Assembly: GCA_935421135.1 (NCBI GenBank)
Contig: OW285191.1
Coordinates: 8,069,504-8,133,503 of the forward strand
Length of the DNA: 64,000 bases
Source: Bugulina stolonifera
Lineage: Eukaryota > Bryozoa > Gymnolaemata > Cheilostomatida > Bugulidae
Direction: 5' to 3'
Under the pieces are notes generated by a model. It made no database searches. It worked only from the letters and a program-made list of their open reading frames with translations, and was not told where the DNA came from. This document shows positions 36,319 through 47,275 of the stretch, piece by piece. The position numbers and the translations under genes are program-made. The first letter of the stretch is position 1. Every line of letters starts with the position of its first letter.

Positions 36319-36862
36319 CATTACTCTAACCCGTATTTTCCTTCGCTTCACCCTACTCCAGCCGACGGTCCGCCCGCGAGGGTCGCGACGGGTCGTTGGG
36401 GCGGGAGGGCGGGGGAGGGGCGGGGGATGGGCGGGGGGAGGGCGGCGTGGGGCCACGGCTGGACTCGCGAACGAGAACCGCCGCGAGGCGGAGGGCGAGG
36501 CGGAGGGGTTTGGGGTGGGGAGGGGTGGGGAGGGGCGGGGACGGGTGGAGGGAGGACGGGTGGGGTTCGCGGGGCGGGGGGGCGCGCGCGTACGCGCGCG
36601 CCCCCTCGCCCGAGCCGTGGGACGGGGCGAGGGGTTTGCTCTTTAGACTGGGTTCCGCGGAACAGCCGATGAGGTTTTTGAAACCCCACCCGCGATGGGG
36701 GGGAGTAGGTTCTAGGGCTTTGCACATAGAGTGAGGTTTAGGGGAGAGGAGGGGCGAGAGGACGGGTGGGGTGGTCGTCCGCCCGGGGAGTTTTTGGATC
36801 TAGGGCTAATACGACGCGGAAAGGGCCGGGTGTCTGTGTAGATCTGCACTGACTATACTACT
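36319..36862. repeat. Right terminal inverted repeat (544 bp)
   Basis: Reverse complement of 27201-27748 with a shorter homopolymer run near 36576. It ends GACTATACTACT, directly followed by the CGTGTA target duplication. Confidence 0.95.
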
Positions 36863-36868
36863 CGTGTA
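36863..36868. other. Right target-site duplication (CGTGTA)
   Basis: Exact copy of 27195-27200. Confidence 0.92.
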
Positions 36869-37324
36869 GTTGAGAAGGTGCTATTTTTCATTCAATATAT
36901 AAATGAATTTGGCAACAGAATGTCATCTTGTAGGTGGATATACATGTACGTATTGGCACACTTTTCTAGAGACAAACTGTCAAGTGTTTCAGGCTATATA
37001 ACATAGACGCTGTTCCCATATATAGTGCTATGTGATGGCACAAAATATTATATGCAATTATTGTGAAATAGATTAAAATCTGAAGACCTGTAATTAGCAT
37101 TTTGTTTCTAAAACTTATTTATGTTATAATTTTATTTACATAGGATGGGAAGTTGTCTACCCGGCATATTCATTCTTTCTTGTAAAGTCTTCTTGAGAAT
37201 GAGACCCCTAATCAAATCTATTCAACTGATACATTGGAATTATATAACTACTAACTTTAATATTTACATGTACATGTATATTGTCTAATAATTTAATAAC
37301 CATCACATATCATATTTGACCTCC
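36869..37324. other. Host spacer between two mobile elements
   Basis: AT-rich sequence with no gene, RNA or repeat that I can identify. Confidence 0.6.
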
Positions 37325-37664
37325 ATATTGTGATGGTACGCCCAGTCGTATCTTACATCTGACACTCATTATTGCGTGCATACATGTATATATCTGCTTG
37401 TACTTTACTCTTATATTGTTATATATGATTGTATGATTATATCTAAGTCTTTTAATGCCTTTTATACCCATGTACAGAGGCCCGACCTCTCAGAATCCAT
37501 TGATATTCATTTTGTACATGAATTGGACCATTATAAGCAACTTTTGTAGAACCCGACCTATTTTGGGTCGGCCGTCGGGCTTCCGGCGGCCATCTTGTTG
37601 CGCAACTTCCGGACGACCACACGTCGTCTTTTCCCGACGTCATGTCGGCCGGAAGTCCTTATAC

Positions 37665-37672
37665 TATATAAA
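37665..37672 (+). promoter_or_regulatory. LTR TATA box
   Basis: TATATAAA followed by GGGCACTG, present identically in the 3' LTR; likely start of element transcription about 25-30 bp downstream. Confidence 0.7.
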
Positions 37673-37717
37673 GGGCACTGTTTTACTGTTCATTGTCTCA
37701 GTCTTCACTTGGCTTTC

Positions 37718-37723
37718 AATAAA
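37718..37723 (+). promoter_or_regulatory. LTR polyadenylation signal
   Basis: AATAAA about 50 bp after the TATA box, conserved in the diverged LTR relics at 8885-9478 and 2128-2470. Confidence 0.65.
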
Positions 37724-37992
37724 GACACATCTATACTTGATACAGAGATCTTCACTTCCTTTTGCCAGGTCATTCGCTTAGCGAACTGCCTACTAGGTCG
37801 GATCTTTCTCTTTCATTGTATAGTCTGAAGGTCGGACTTGAGATCAGATGGGTCGTCTTTGGTAGTATTTGGGCTACTGAGACCGCTCGATCTTTCATGT
37901 AATGCGAAGTCCTATTACCACTCATAGGCACTTCATTTCTGGGTCGATAGTCGTCCAAGGACGACCGCACCAAATCACAGAAACCATTACAT

Positions 37993-38012
37993 TGGTGGCA
38001 GCGGTGGGATTC
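37993..38012 (+). other. Primer-binding site, tRNA-Leu type
   Basis: TGGTGGCAGCGGTGGGATTC starts one base after the 5' LTR. It is the complement of CCA plus the acceptor stem and T-arm of animal tRNA-Leu genes that end ...GAATCCCACCGCTGCCA. The tRNA match is from memory of that family. Confidence 0.8.
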
Positions 38013-38325
38013 TAAGGTCGTACTCTTACGATACGAAGAGAAGGAAGGTGACCTCGGACTCGGGTGACCGACCGACCTCATTCTTCAATACTTCTACGGC
38101 GATTTAGGACTCGGACCCGGGAACCTTGGATACGAGAAGGTGACAAACGCTAAAGTGCACCCATAATTCTCGTGGTTCCGCTGGATGTAGCCCGACCTAC
38201 GCCGGATCTTCAATCAAAGACCGACCTCGGATCCAGAACAGATTGACGGTACTCAGTACGACCATTAGGCCGACACGGCCTAACAAACCAAAGCAGTTTT
38301 ACTCACTACCCGACACCCTACCGAC

Positions 38326-41300
38326 ATGGACCGAATAAGGAACCTGCTTCAGCAGGTAATGTACCAGGCCGAGCAGGATCTCAAAACACTCAGCTACAAC
38401 GGACAAGAGGACGTCGAACTCTTCATAGAAGACTTCACCGCTATGGCAGAGCGTTGCAACTGGAATGACAGAGCACGCCTCATACGGCTTAGAGCCGCCC
38501 TACACGGGCCCGCACAAGAATGCGGCCGACCCCGATCAGTCGAAGAGATATTTTCCCGACTGAGGGAACAGTATGGACTATCTGCCAGAGAAGCCCGATG
38601 GAAGCTGTCCACCCTGGAACAGCCAGCCCACACGTCACTCAGAGACTATGCAGCTCTCATCCGCAGACTGATGGCAACAGCCTTTGAAGGAGCACCCCCT
38701 GCATCTTTGGAAGAGTGGGCTGTAGAGAAGTTCTGCCTCTCAGTCCACGACCGTGGCCTACGCTGGTACTACACATGGTTACAGCCCGATGATATGGAGG
38801 AAGCCCTGGAAACCGGAACAGCCTTCCAGAGTAACAAGGGTGGCAAGGCCAACCCTCCAAAGCCACAAGAGGAGCTTCCCGCCGACCTCCTACGGAAAGC
38901 CCTACATACCCTCCTACAGAAATGTCAAGGCGCAGATGACGGGCCGACGGACACACTAGAACCCGTCCCAGTAGACGAACCCATTCCTACTGGAGCCCAG
39001 CAAGGAGAAGGTGGACCACCCCACATTGGTCGTCCACAAAGGCCGACGGATACATCAGAACCCGTCCCAGTAGATGAACCCATTCCTACTGCGGCCAAAC
39101 CCAAGAAGAGTGGACCAAACCACAATGGTCGTCCACTGAGGCCGACGGACACATCAGAACCCGTCCTAGTGGAAGAACCTATACCCACTAAGCCTAAAGT
39201 CAAGAGTAGCCACTCCAAACAGAAAACCCCACGGGTAACTAGCCCATCACACTCCAGGCCGACGGCGTCACCTACACCCGTCACAGTGGATGAACCTAAA
39301 CCCACTAGGCCAACACCAGGCAAGAAACGACTCCACTCAAAGCCGGACACATCCAAAGTGACCACAGATCACCCCCCAAGGCTGAAAGGACGATTCACAT
39401 GTCCCGCCCCGTCGGACCAAACCTCACAAGGTAAACCCGACCTATCCTCAACTCAGAAGGATCAACAGGATCTGGCCACGTCCAGACCCGACACTAATCA
39501 GCAATTGATTCCCGCCCAAATTCAGTATGCCCCGACGGACGACTTATCGTGTGTAGAACTGCCAGACACTACAGTCCAAGTCCGCGGCCTGAGGATCGAC
39601 ACGGAGCAAACCGTGCTGGACCAAACCAGAGAGCTACCTCTGAACCTCTCGAAGAATGTTCAAGTTTCAACAGCCCGACCTGATCCAGAGGACGTGAAAT
39701 GTCGCGTAGCCGAACCTCAAGACATAATCCCAACGACGGAGATACAGTCTATACTGCCAGCAGTTCAAGTACACGAAGCAAAACGCTCTTGTACGGAATC
39801 TAGCATTGCCGAACAGTTTCAGCCGAAAATACAGATTGCCGAACTCTCGAAGTCCCCTAAAGCGGATAAGAAGCAATCGAAGGCAACTATTGCCGTGTTC
39901 CCGCGCTTATTTGACGAGTCGAACAAAGAAAATGTGCCTGAGGCATTGCCTACAATTGAGCCAATTGCTCATCCCTCGGCTAGTATAAATACGACAGTTC
40001 ACAGACGAGTAGTCCTTTCTCGTCCAGCACTTCACCGAAGCACATGTATCCCTACATGTGGCAACTCCTGCACTCCTCGTGTCACTGGTGAAGTTAATAG
40101 CAGCACTCGTATCCTTTCTCATTCTCGTACAGACGAGACGGCTACTCCTCCTAGTATGGATCACTCCAACCAGCCTGTCTTCACGGCTGAAGGTAAGCAA
40201 ATCTCAGTGTTACCAGTAAGGACCGAATCAGAATTAGAGGTACAATCAACACCTGTGAGACTGTCAGGCATGAATTCTCTCTCCCTCCCCACTCGGCATA
40301 GACCAGTCGGGACAGAGGAGAATTCCCCTGAACATTCTCACAGGAAAGAGCATGAGTTAGAAGGCGGAGGTTACACATCAGATGAATTATGTGTTGTAGA
40401 TGCATCTCCTCTACGGAAGACGCTCACGCCAGACGGCACGCCTCCACCCACTCCACCTCCTGTTACCTCTACCCTGAAGTTAGCTACGATTAAGCTGCAC
40501 AAACTCACTGACAAGCTGCCCATCGAGTCGTCCCAGCATTCCGGAGCCACTAAGCCATGGATTAGTACCTTCACTCAACAAGCCCGAGACGACTTGGCTA
40601 GAAGGAGTCAACCTAACCTCAAATGTGCAAAGTGTGGCTTCTCCGGCACCCTCAAGAGACTGAACATTCACATTTGGCAACACTTTGCCCGCTTCTACTG
40701 TCGCTGCGGACGCAGCTCAGTTAGCCGTGATGCTCTAGGCCATCACTTCAGTCGGAGATCCAGTATCTGTGGGAAACGTCTCTTCCTCACGGACGGGCCC
40801 AGCTATGGGGCCCTCATGGAATGGTGGGGCGTAAAGGATCCCCCACCATTTCTACCATGTCGTCCTACTATGGACGGACAGTCGGGGACAAATAAACCAG
40901 TTTATTTGCCCAGCTCCTCCTCCACAAGGAAGCGACCTCCCAAGAGACGGCACAGCCCCTCTCCAGAACAGACCCCCGACTCCGCACCTTCTGATGCTAC
41001 CTCCTCCTCTTCCTCGTCGCCTACCACTCCTGCTGGACCTTCTCTCTGGCGACCTCCTGCTAGTACCTCCGCAGTAAGTGTCGGCCCCCCTGGCCGACGC
41101 GGACGTCTACCCTCTTGGAAGACAAGGCCTGCTCCAAGGAAGAGTATGCCTGCTCCTCAGTCAGGCCCTCTCTACGAAGGCTCTCCACCCAAGGTCTCAT
41201 GTGCAGCTTCTTGTACAGCTTCTCCGACTCTACTGATCGAGCCACTGCAGTCCAGGCCCACACTAGAGGTCTCACCACACCGCTCTCCTTATACACCTGC

Positions 41301-41664
41301 CAGGGACCTACTCCGAGCCACTCCAGACTCTCCTGCCGTCCAGTCCCCACCTCCTGCATCTCCTGTACTAACTCAGCCGAATGCCACACGTCCTGCATCT
41401 CCGGATCCGTCGTTCATGCAACAACTTGCTGAACTCAAGCCACGGATTCACTACCTTGCCAGCCGTCAACAGGTGGGGGACACTCTACGCCAACATCTGG
41501 AACCTCTCTATGCTCGAGAAATAGCTCTTCGTGAACTAGCCAACCAGCATCTAAACCATCCCCGACAACTCCAGCTTGTACAAGCAGACTTGGATATAGT
41601 ATCCCGAGAATCTACACTGTACCGTACCCTTCTTAACTTGACACTAGAGACACCCATGACCTAG
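38326..41664 (+). CDS. gag: Gag-like polyprotein of the LTR element
   Basis: Uninterrupted 1112 residues. Residues ~20-170 match the retrotransposon Gag capsid pattern (YNGQEDVELFIEDFTAMAER, then RLIRLRAALHGPA and VEEIFSRLREQYG...LRDYAALIRRL). Residues ~205-330 hold four or five degenerate copies of a Thr/Pro-rich unit, TSEPVPVDEPIPT. The middle is Pro/Ser/Thr-rich and likely disordered. A zinc-finger pair (CAKCGFSGTLKRLNIHIWQH, then CRCG...HHFSRRSSIC) lies at ~765-815, in place of the usual CCHC knuckle. A second Pro/Ser tract precedes a helical C-terminus (~1043-1108: LRQHLEPLYAREIALRELAN). It is more than twice the usual Gag length and lacks the protease DTG, the reverse transcriptase FADD box and the integrase HHCC. 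Probably assembles particles and packages RNA, with enzymes from an autonomous relative. Confidence 0.88.
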   Translation: MDRIRNLLQQVMYQAEQDLKTLSYNGQEDVELFIEDFTAMAERCNWNDRARLIRLRAALHGPAQECGRPRSVEEIFSRLREQYGLSAREARWKLSTLEQPAHTSLRDYAALIRRLMATAFEGAPPASLEEWAVEKFCLSVHDRGLRWYYTWLQPDDMEEALETGTAFQSNKGGKANPPKPQEELPADLLRKALHTLLQKCQGADDGPTDTLEPVPVDEPIPTGAQQGEGGPPHIGRPQRPTDTSEPVPVDEPIPTAAKPKKSGPNHNGRPLRPTDTSEPVLVEEPIPTKPKVKSSHSKQKTPRVTSPSHSRPTASPTPVTVDEPKPTRPTPGKKRLHSKPDTSKVTTDHPPRLKGRFTCPAPSDQTSQGKPDLSSTQKDQQDLATSRPDTNQQLIPAQIQYAPTDDLSCVELPDTTVQVRGLRIDTEQTVLDQTRELPLNLSKNVQVSTARPDPEDVKCRVAEPQDIIPTTEIQSILPAVQVHEAKRSCTESSIAEQFQPKIQIAELSKSPKADKKQSKATIAVFPRLFDESNKENVPEALPTIEPIAHPSASINTTVHRRVVLSRPALHRSTCIPTCGNSCTPRVTGEVNSSTRILSHSRTDETATPPSMDHSNQPVFTAEGKQISVLPVRTESELEVQSTPVRLSGMNSLSLPTRHRPVGTEENSPEHSHRKEHELEGGGYTSDELCVVDASPLRKTLTPDGTPPPTPPPVTSTLKLATIKLHKLTDKLPIESSQHSGATKPWISTFTQQARDDLARRSQPNLKCAKCGFSGTLKRLNIHIWQHFARFYCRCGRSSVSRDALGHHFSRRSSICGKRLFLTDGPSYGALMEWWGVKDPPPFLPCRPTMDGQSGTNKPVYLPSSSSTRKRPPKRRHSPSPEQTPDSAPSDATSSSSSSPTTPAGPSLWRPPASTSAVSVGPPGRRGRLPSWKTRPAPRKSMPAPQSGPLYEGSPPKVSCAASCTASPTLLIEPLQSRPTLEVSPHRSPYTPARDLLRATPDSPAVQSPPPASPVLTQPNATRPASPDPSFMQQLAELKPRIHYLASRQQVGDTLRQHLEPLYAREIALRELANQHLNHPRQLQLVQADLDIVSRESTLYRTLLNLTLETPMT

Positions 41665-41667
41665 TGT

Positions 41668-41677
41668 GAGGGGGCTA
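41668..41677 (+). other. Polypurine tract
   Basis: GAGGGGG-containing tract between the gag stop and the 3' LTR TGTG; expected priming site for plus-strand synthesis. It is short. Confidence 0.6.
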
Positions 41678-42974
41678 TGTGATGGTACGCCCAGTCGTAT
41701 CTTACATCTGACACTCATTATTGCGTGCATACATGTATATATCTGCTTGTACTTTACTCTTATATTGTTATATATGATTGTATGATTATATCTAAAGGTG
41801 CGTTTACACTACACCAACTCCAACACCAACTCCGTCACCAACACCAACTCCAACACCAACACCAACTCCGGCTCCCAACTATGTGTTTACACTATACCAA
41901 CTAGTTGTTGACCACATAATCAATTAATTGCCAGTACCCACATCAGCAAGCATGCTTGTACAAGTGTACCTGTACTGGGGTTATAGCAAATAAGCAAAAA
42001 GCTTTGGATTTATTATCTACATGTATGATCAACAGCTAATCCTAGATTTGTGAAATGGCTGGTAGTTAGCTATTGGAAATTACACATGTACTTCAAATTA
42101 AAGTTTTGTAAGTATCACTTTGAATAGCTAGTGCTAGGAAAGGTTTTTCCCCATAATAAAGCTTTAGGTTTATCATCAATAATCCAGAGCCAATCCTAGA
42201 TTTGCAAAACAGATGCTAGCTATAATTAAAACACTGAGTTCTGATTGGCCAATACCCTCCGACTTGTCGGAGTAACCCAGCACTGTTGGGTTGCTCCAAC
42301 TCCGTCTCCGACAATAGGCATCTCCAACACCGACACCGACTTTTGTGTTTACACTACACCAACTTTGGCGGAGTTGGGCAGAAAAGACGGAGTTGGTGTC
42401 GGAGTTGGTGTAGTGTAAATGCAGCTTAAGTCTTTTAATGCCTTTTATACCCATGTACAGAGGCCCGACCTCTCAGAATCCATTGATATTCATTTTGTAC
42501 ATGAATTGGACCATTATAAGCAACTTTTGTAGAACCCGACCTATTTTGGGTCGGCCGTCGGGCTTCCGGCGGCCATCTTGTTGCGCAACTTCCGGACGAC
42601 CACACGTCGTCTTTTCCCGACGTCATGTCGGCCGGAAGTCCTTATACTATATAAAGGGCACTGTTTCACTGTTCATTGTCTCAGTCTTCACTTGGCTTTC
42701 AATAAAGACACATCTATACTTGATACAGAGATCTTCACTTCCTTTTGCCAGGTCATTCGCTTAGCGAACTGCCTACTAGGTCGGATCTTTCTCTTTCATT
42801 GTATAGTCTGAAGGTCGGACTTGAGATCAGATGGGTCGTCTTTGGTAGTATTTGGGCTACTGAGACCGCTCGATCTTTCATGTAATGCGAAGTCCTATTA
42901 CCACTCATAGGCACTTCATTTCTGGGTCGATAGTCGTCCAAGGACGACCGCACCAAATTACAGAAACCATTACA
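41678..42974 (+). repeat. 3' LTR, interrupted by a MITE
   Basis: Same sequence as the 5' LTR except about two substitutions (near 42666 and 42959) and the insertion at 41796-42426 with its 3-bp target duplication. Confidence 0.95.
41796..42426. mobile_element. 631-bp MITE inside the 3' LTR
   Basis: Inverted ends AGGTGCGTTTACACTACACC and AGCTGCATTTACACTACACC (26 bp including AACTCC, two mismatches). It is flanked by a TAA duplication (41793-41795, 42427-42429), confirmed because the uninterrupted 5' LTR gives the empty site. Subterminal regions are rich in CCAACTCC/CCAACACC repeats. A 3-bp TWA-type duplication fits the PIF/Harbinger group. No coding capacity. Confidence 0.92.
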
Positions 42975-43080
42975 ATATTGTGGTTAACACTAGTCTAACG
43001 TCAGTGATGTTGTACCATAACAATTGTGTAGAACAAGTAGCATTGGTATCTGCCCCACTACCCAGTGATACAGTAATATC

Positions 43081-43107
43081 TCCACCACCCCCCCCCCCCC
43101 CCCCCCA
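43081..43107. repeat. Poly-C tract
   Basis: A CCACCA lead followed by about 20 consecutive C; length is unreliable in any assembly. Confidence 0.9.
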
Positions 43108-45904
43108 TCCTCTCATTACCCTTGAATAGTCCCTGTCTTTATTTCTCGTCACTTCAACTTAATTTTGAATCAAATTAATGTATATGACATTTACTACAAC
43201 CCTGGCCCCTTGTTCTTGTCCATCTGCAGTATCAAGGTATGACTCAGTCAGCGGAAAATGTACCCAGTAACAGCATTGTTATAATTATGATATTTATATC
43301 TATATGGCCTATTGTCAAGTACCTGCATGATGTGTCAAGTACCAGCAGCCTTATGCTCTATACATAGGGGTTATTTTAAGAAAATTGCCAATATGATTAT
43401 ATATACATGAATATTTCTTTGTGCCACCAAGAGATTAGCACATGGTGTAGTACAATCTACTTCCCCAACTGGCAGCTGAGAGACTTCCCAGACGCTGAGT
43501 AAATATAATAACTAGGTTGACAGTAACTTCCTGCCTGTTTGTTGACTAATCTCTGACTCTCTGACTCCAAACTCCAGAAATATCTATAATAAACTAGCAA
43601 TATCAGTGGTAAGCTGGGGTAGCCTATGTTCTATTAGTTATCAAGTAGCAACCTCATGTAATGAACTGTATGACAGCTTGTGCTGATGAATATGTGCCCT
43701 CAATGATCTCTAAAGCCATAAGGAAACATCCAAGACCACCGTTCAGCTGATAGCACTTGGTGTAGTTGAGTTATCAATAGAATCAGGTAGTGCCCAAAGC
43801 TCAGCAATACTGTTCACCAAGCAACTCTTGCGCAGTTCTGTTCAGACGGTCTTCTGAAGCCATAGAAAAAGACTGGCTCTAGCCACTGGGTGCCTCCACT
43901 GGCACCAGTGTGATGGGGTCAAGCAGATTAGAGACAAACTAGACTTTCTGATTGTAATTTGCCGTTACTCATCAAAAGACTTTATCAAGAATCATCACAG
44001 TTGCACAGCTGCAATCTCTGAACTTGACGTCTTAAATTTGCTTATACAACTATTTTTTTCAACTCGACTTATACCAAAAACCAAGTTGCAGTAAATGTGG
44101 ACAAGTCATCTAGCTCCGATTAATAATGAAGAAGAACTATGTGTACTGTACGTGTAGCTGTATGATTGTATAAAAGATTGTGTAAAGAGCAGCAAAAAAA
44201 CCAGCATTTACCGGTCACAGTAGATTAACATTCATATTTTGGATTTTATTGCAGCAGCCAAACATGCCAATTTCTTTTCAAAACCCAGAACTGTGGATTT
44301 TGTATCTATCATCATTCTGTGTTTATATGCTGTAATCTTGGTGAGCTACATGTATTTAGAAAAAGTATTTTAATTATTTTGCTTACTTGATTGAAATGTC
44401 AATTGTTGCGTGATGCAATCATGGGGTATACTATTTGGATATACAAACACTACAAATGCTACACAGAAATGATATTCACTAGATTTAAATCTTGGCTAGT
44501 AATAAGGTTATTCATTGCCTACTATTACACAGCTGTAGAGTAGTAGAGACATCATCTGAAGCCATAATATTGCAACACGCCTTGGTTCCATAATTTCAGA
44601 AAGTATTGTGGCTGGTCTGCAGCACCCCACAGTTTTTGTCCAAAATGATAAGATTAGGATCTCGCACTACATATATGTTGTAAAGTATTATCGGTGTCAC
44701 CCTATCCAATTAGTATATCAACTATTATGACAAGTATTGTGTATTATATCTACTTAGCTCAAACTGTAACTAATAAAGTATAAAGCATTATCAGATCACC
44801 TGATCTTAGCACCTTTATCCCTCTTGACAGTTATTATATTCCTTCATAGAATTGATCAGTTATTTAGATTACACAAATCATAATTATTTCTAGTGGTTTT
44901 ATGTCAAAAATCAAAGGCTTGCTCCAAGGAACCTGTTGAATTTGTAATAATTACCTCAAGATCATGGGGGCTAATGGCTAATTAGCTAAACTGAAGGACA
45001 CATACATTGTATAATACTGTATGAATATAAGTATAGCTTCACAGCAGACAGGCTATTATATAATATATGACATTTACACCAGACATGCAGCTGTGTTCCA
45101 GAGAATCTGCTAGTGCACCCAGCAGTATCATTTGAATACTACATATTGTATGCAACGTATTGATTTCCCTTAGGCAGGGAGAAGTATTTTTATAGAAAAA
45201 ATATGAGTGTGGACTTGGTTTGCAAACAAATAATATTGATAAAGCTTGTTTATAAATGTTAAATTTAAATTCAATAAACTCATTTCTACTAAACTCTGAA
45301 TGTAGGAAAATTAATTAAGAGTAAAATATTAATATTGGTCAATAACAGCTGTTAGTTGGACACTTATTTGCGGTTGCGGTTTGACTGTGGGAAGGTTTTA
45401 AATTGTGTTTAGTGCTTCGTGGCAAAATTTTCGAATTCTCGTTTATGAACATTTGCATATGTCATGTAGGCCTTACATGTCTAATCCACAAATACATTGT
45501 AAGTTGTGAAATGGATTCGGTTGTTAACTGCTTGTTGTGAAACACCTGTATACTTGTGAGTGTTCTGCCTATTGGCCAACAGAATTTTTCAACAGCAAAT
45601 GTTGTATAGTCCCTATAAAAGTCTGACGAGAGTTGCAGCACTAATCTCATAACAGCTAATGTATAACATGGTATGAAAATAACACTAATACCTCATATTA
45701 CCTTTATTACATATAAATACTACCAGGCCTATACGTTGTGAGTGTGAAAATCTATTTTGCTGTATAAATTAAAGACATCTTTTGAAGTGGTCTATAAGGA
45801 AGAGGTGGTTATTTCATATAGGTTTAGATTCATGCTTGCATTCATGTTGTCTATGTTGTATCCACTATTCTCTCATGGAGATAAAAACCAAAAGCTGTCT
45901 AGTG

Positions 45905-46329
45905 CAGGGGTTTCCAACCTGGGGTACATGAACCCCTAGGGGTACATTTTAGAAACCTAGGGGGTACAAAACAAGTTATCAACTTAATACATTTTTGACA
46001 GTAATTTTCTGTCACAGACTATCAATTATGAATTATCATCATTTATTGTTGAGCTGAACAGCTTACTGATGCAAAGGAAGTTGAGCTAAACCAGTGTGAA
46101 AACCATACAAAACTACAGTCGATGAAAGTGCTGTATTACGTAGTTATCATTAAATAATTGATAAATGAAAATTTCATACTATAATGCATCACATTTTGAT
46201 AATGTATACATGTAATATTAATCGGATTAAACCAAAGATATCCTTGATTAAACACACTTAAAAAGAGGTACGTTGTTTGCTACTTGACTGCAAAGGGGTA
46301 CTTGAGCTCAAAAAGGTTGGGAACCCCTG
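45905..46329. mobile_element. Non-autonomous hAT-type MITE (425 bp)
   Basis: Starts CAGGGGTTTCCAACCTGGGG and ends with the reverse complement of CAGGGGTTCCCAACCTTTTT, the classic hAT terminal motif. The flanking octamers GTCTAGTG and ATTTAGTG agree at six of eight positions, consistent with an old 8-bp duplication. No transposase. Confidence 0.85.
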
Positions 46330-47089
46330 ATTTAGTGTCTAATGACAAACCTTTGACAGTAATAATAATTCAAGGTAACCATTCTTCTGTTATGGAAAAG
46401 TAAATGGACTTCAATTTCTGTAGCTAGAAACTGGTTTGGTTTGAAATGTGGTCTAGAGATCATTATTTATTGGTTCGGTTGACTGTTGTAATTTAGCAAC
46501 GGTCTGCACCTATTGCTAAACAAGTTTAGACTTGCTAGTTTGGTTTGGAAATTCCAGTACCGTTTGTTATTGTTGAGAAAAGTCGGATTGGCCAAGGGAA
46601 TTAGGGCACTCCGAGTTAATTGGTTAAGCCGTGTCATAGACTGTTCTGTGATTGGCTATGATCAACGCGCGGTGTGTAACATTGAATCAGGCTATCAGTT
46701 ATTGCACGTTTTAGCCACCGCCGCTGCAGTTGAGTTTTTGGTTCTGTCATCATCTCATATGATATGTACTAATTTACAATACATTCTACTTTTAACTTGC
46801 TAGAATTTGGACTAAGGAAGTAACATCAAACACAGCTGTTGAATAATCTGTCCTAAAGAAAGTTGTCAAGCAGGTTCAGGTTAGTACTGAGGTAGTAATC
46901 CACCCAAGACCAGTCGCCTATCCAGTGGAGAGTGGTGATCAGACCAAACTACAGTTTACCTTCTCCTCTGGTTTTTGCCCGTGATCGAGCTAATCTTTCT
47001 ATATATTTTATGAAAATTCATTTTTATTTCACATCACAGCACAAGTCATATGGTCTTTACACTTATGCGCTCCCAACTTGAACTAAAAT

Positions 47090-47275
47090 TATAATAATAT
47101 AATATTAAATGTATTTAATATTATTATTAAATCAATTAAATTAATAATTGTATAATAAATAATTTATTATTATTATTTATTATGGTTGTATAATTTATTA
47201 TTGTTATTTATTATGACTATTAATAATATTTATATTTATTATAATTAATAATTGTAATTATTGACCATTATTATT
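47090..47275. repeat. AT-rich low-complexity block
   Basis: Almost pure A/T with TAATAATTTATTATT-type self-complementary runs, possibly hairpin-forming. No gene. Confidence 0.8.

Larger units (their letters stand above)
27201..36862. mobile_element. Compact Polinton/Maverick-type DNA transposon
   Basis: The element has ~545-bp terminal inverted repeats, termini AGTAGTATAGTC...GACTATACTACT (AG...CT), and 6-bp CGTGTA duplications. Together with a protein-primed-type family B DNA polymerase these define Polinton/Maverick elements, which replicate by protein priming and insert through a retroviral-type integrase. At 9662 bp it is about half the usual 15-20 kb. Visible genes are the polymerase (minus strand), a divergent gene for a two-domain protein (plus strand) and an uncertain coding region (27815-28335). 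I find no integrase, FtsK-HerA ATPase, Ulp1-like protease or capsid genes, so mobility presumably depends on integrase in trans. It contrasts with its surroundings in GC content. The polymerase reading frame is intact, which suggests a fairly recent insertion. Confidence 0.9.
37329..37991 (+). repeat. 5' LTR
   Basis: 663 bp. Contains TATATAAA at 37665-37672 and AATAAA at 37718-37723, giving a likely U3-R-U5 order. Inverted ends TGTGATGG/CCATTACA. Confidence 0.95.
37329..42974 (+). mobile_element. Young Ty3/gypsy-type LTR retrotransposon with Gag-like ORF and no pol
   Basis: LTRs at 37329-37991 and 41678-42974 differ by about two substitutions apart from a 634-bp insertion in the latter, and both run TGTGATGG...CCATTACA. 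A 4-bp ATAT duplication flanks the element (37325-37328, 42975-42978). A primer site complementary to tRNA-Leu follows the 5' LTR, and a purine tract precedes the 3' LTR. The 3.7-kb interior holds one Gag-like ORF that ends 13 bp before the 3' LTR. There is no room for protease, reverse transcriptase, RNase H or integrase. It must rely on a relative's enzymes, yet its recent LTR age shows that it has been active. Confidence 0.93.

Noticed and set aside
37452..37781. Open frames of 60-108 codons in both LTRs (repeated at 42435-42811)
   Set aside because: They lie in U3/R of the LTR, span the TATA box and polyadenylation region, and are duplicated only because the LTRs are.
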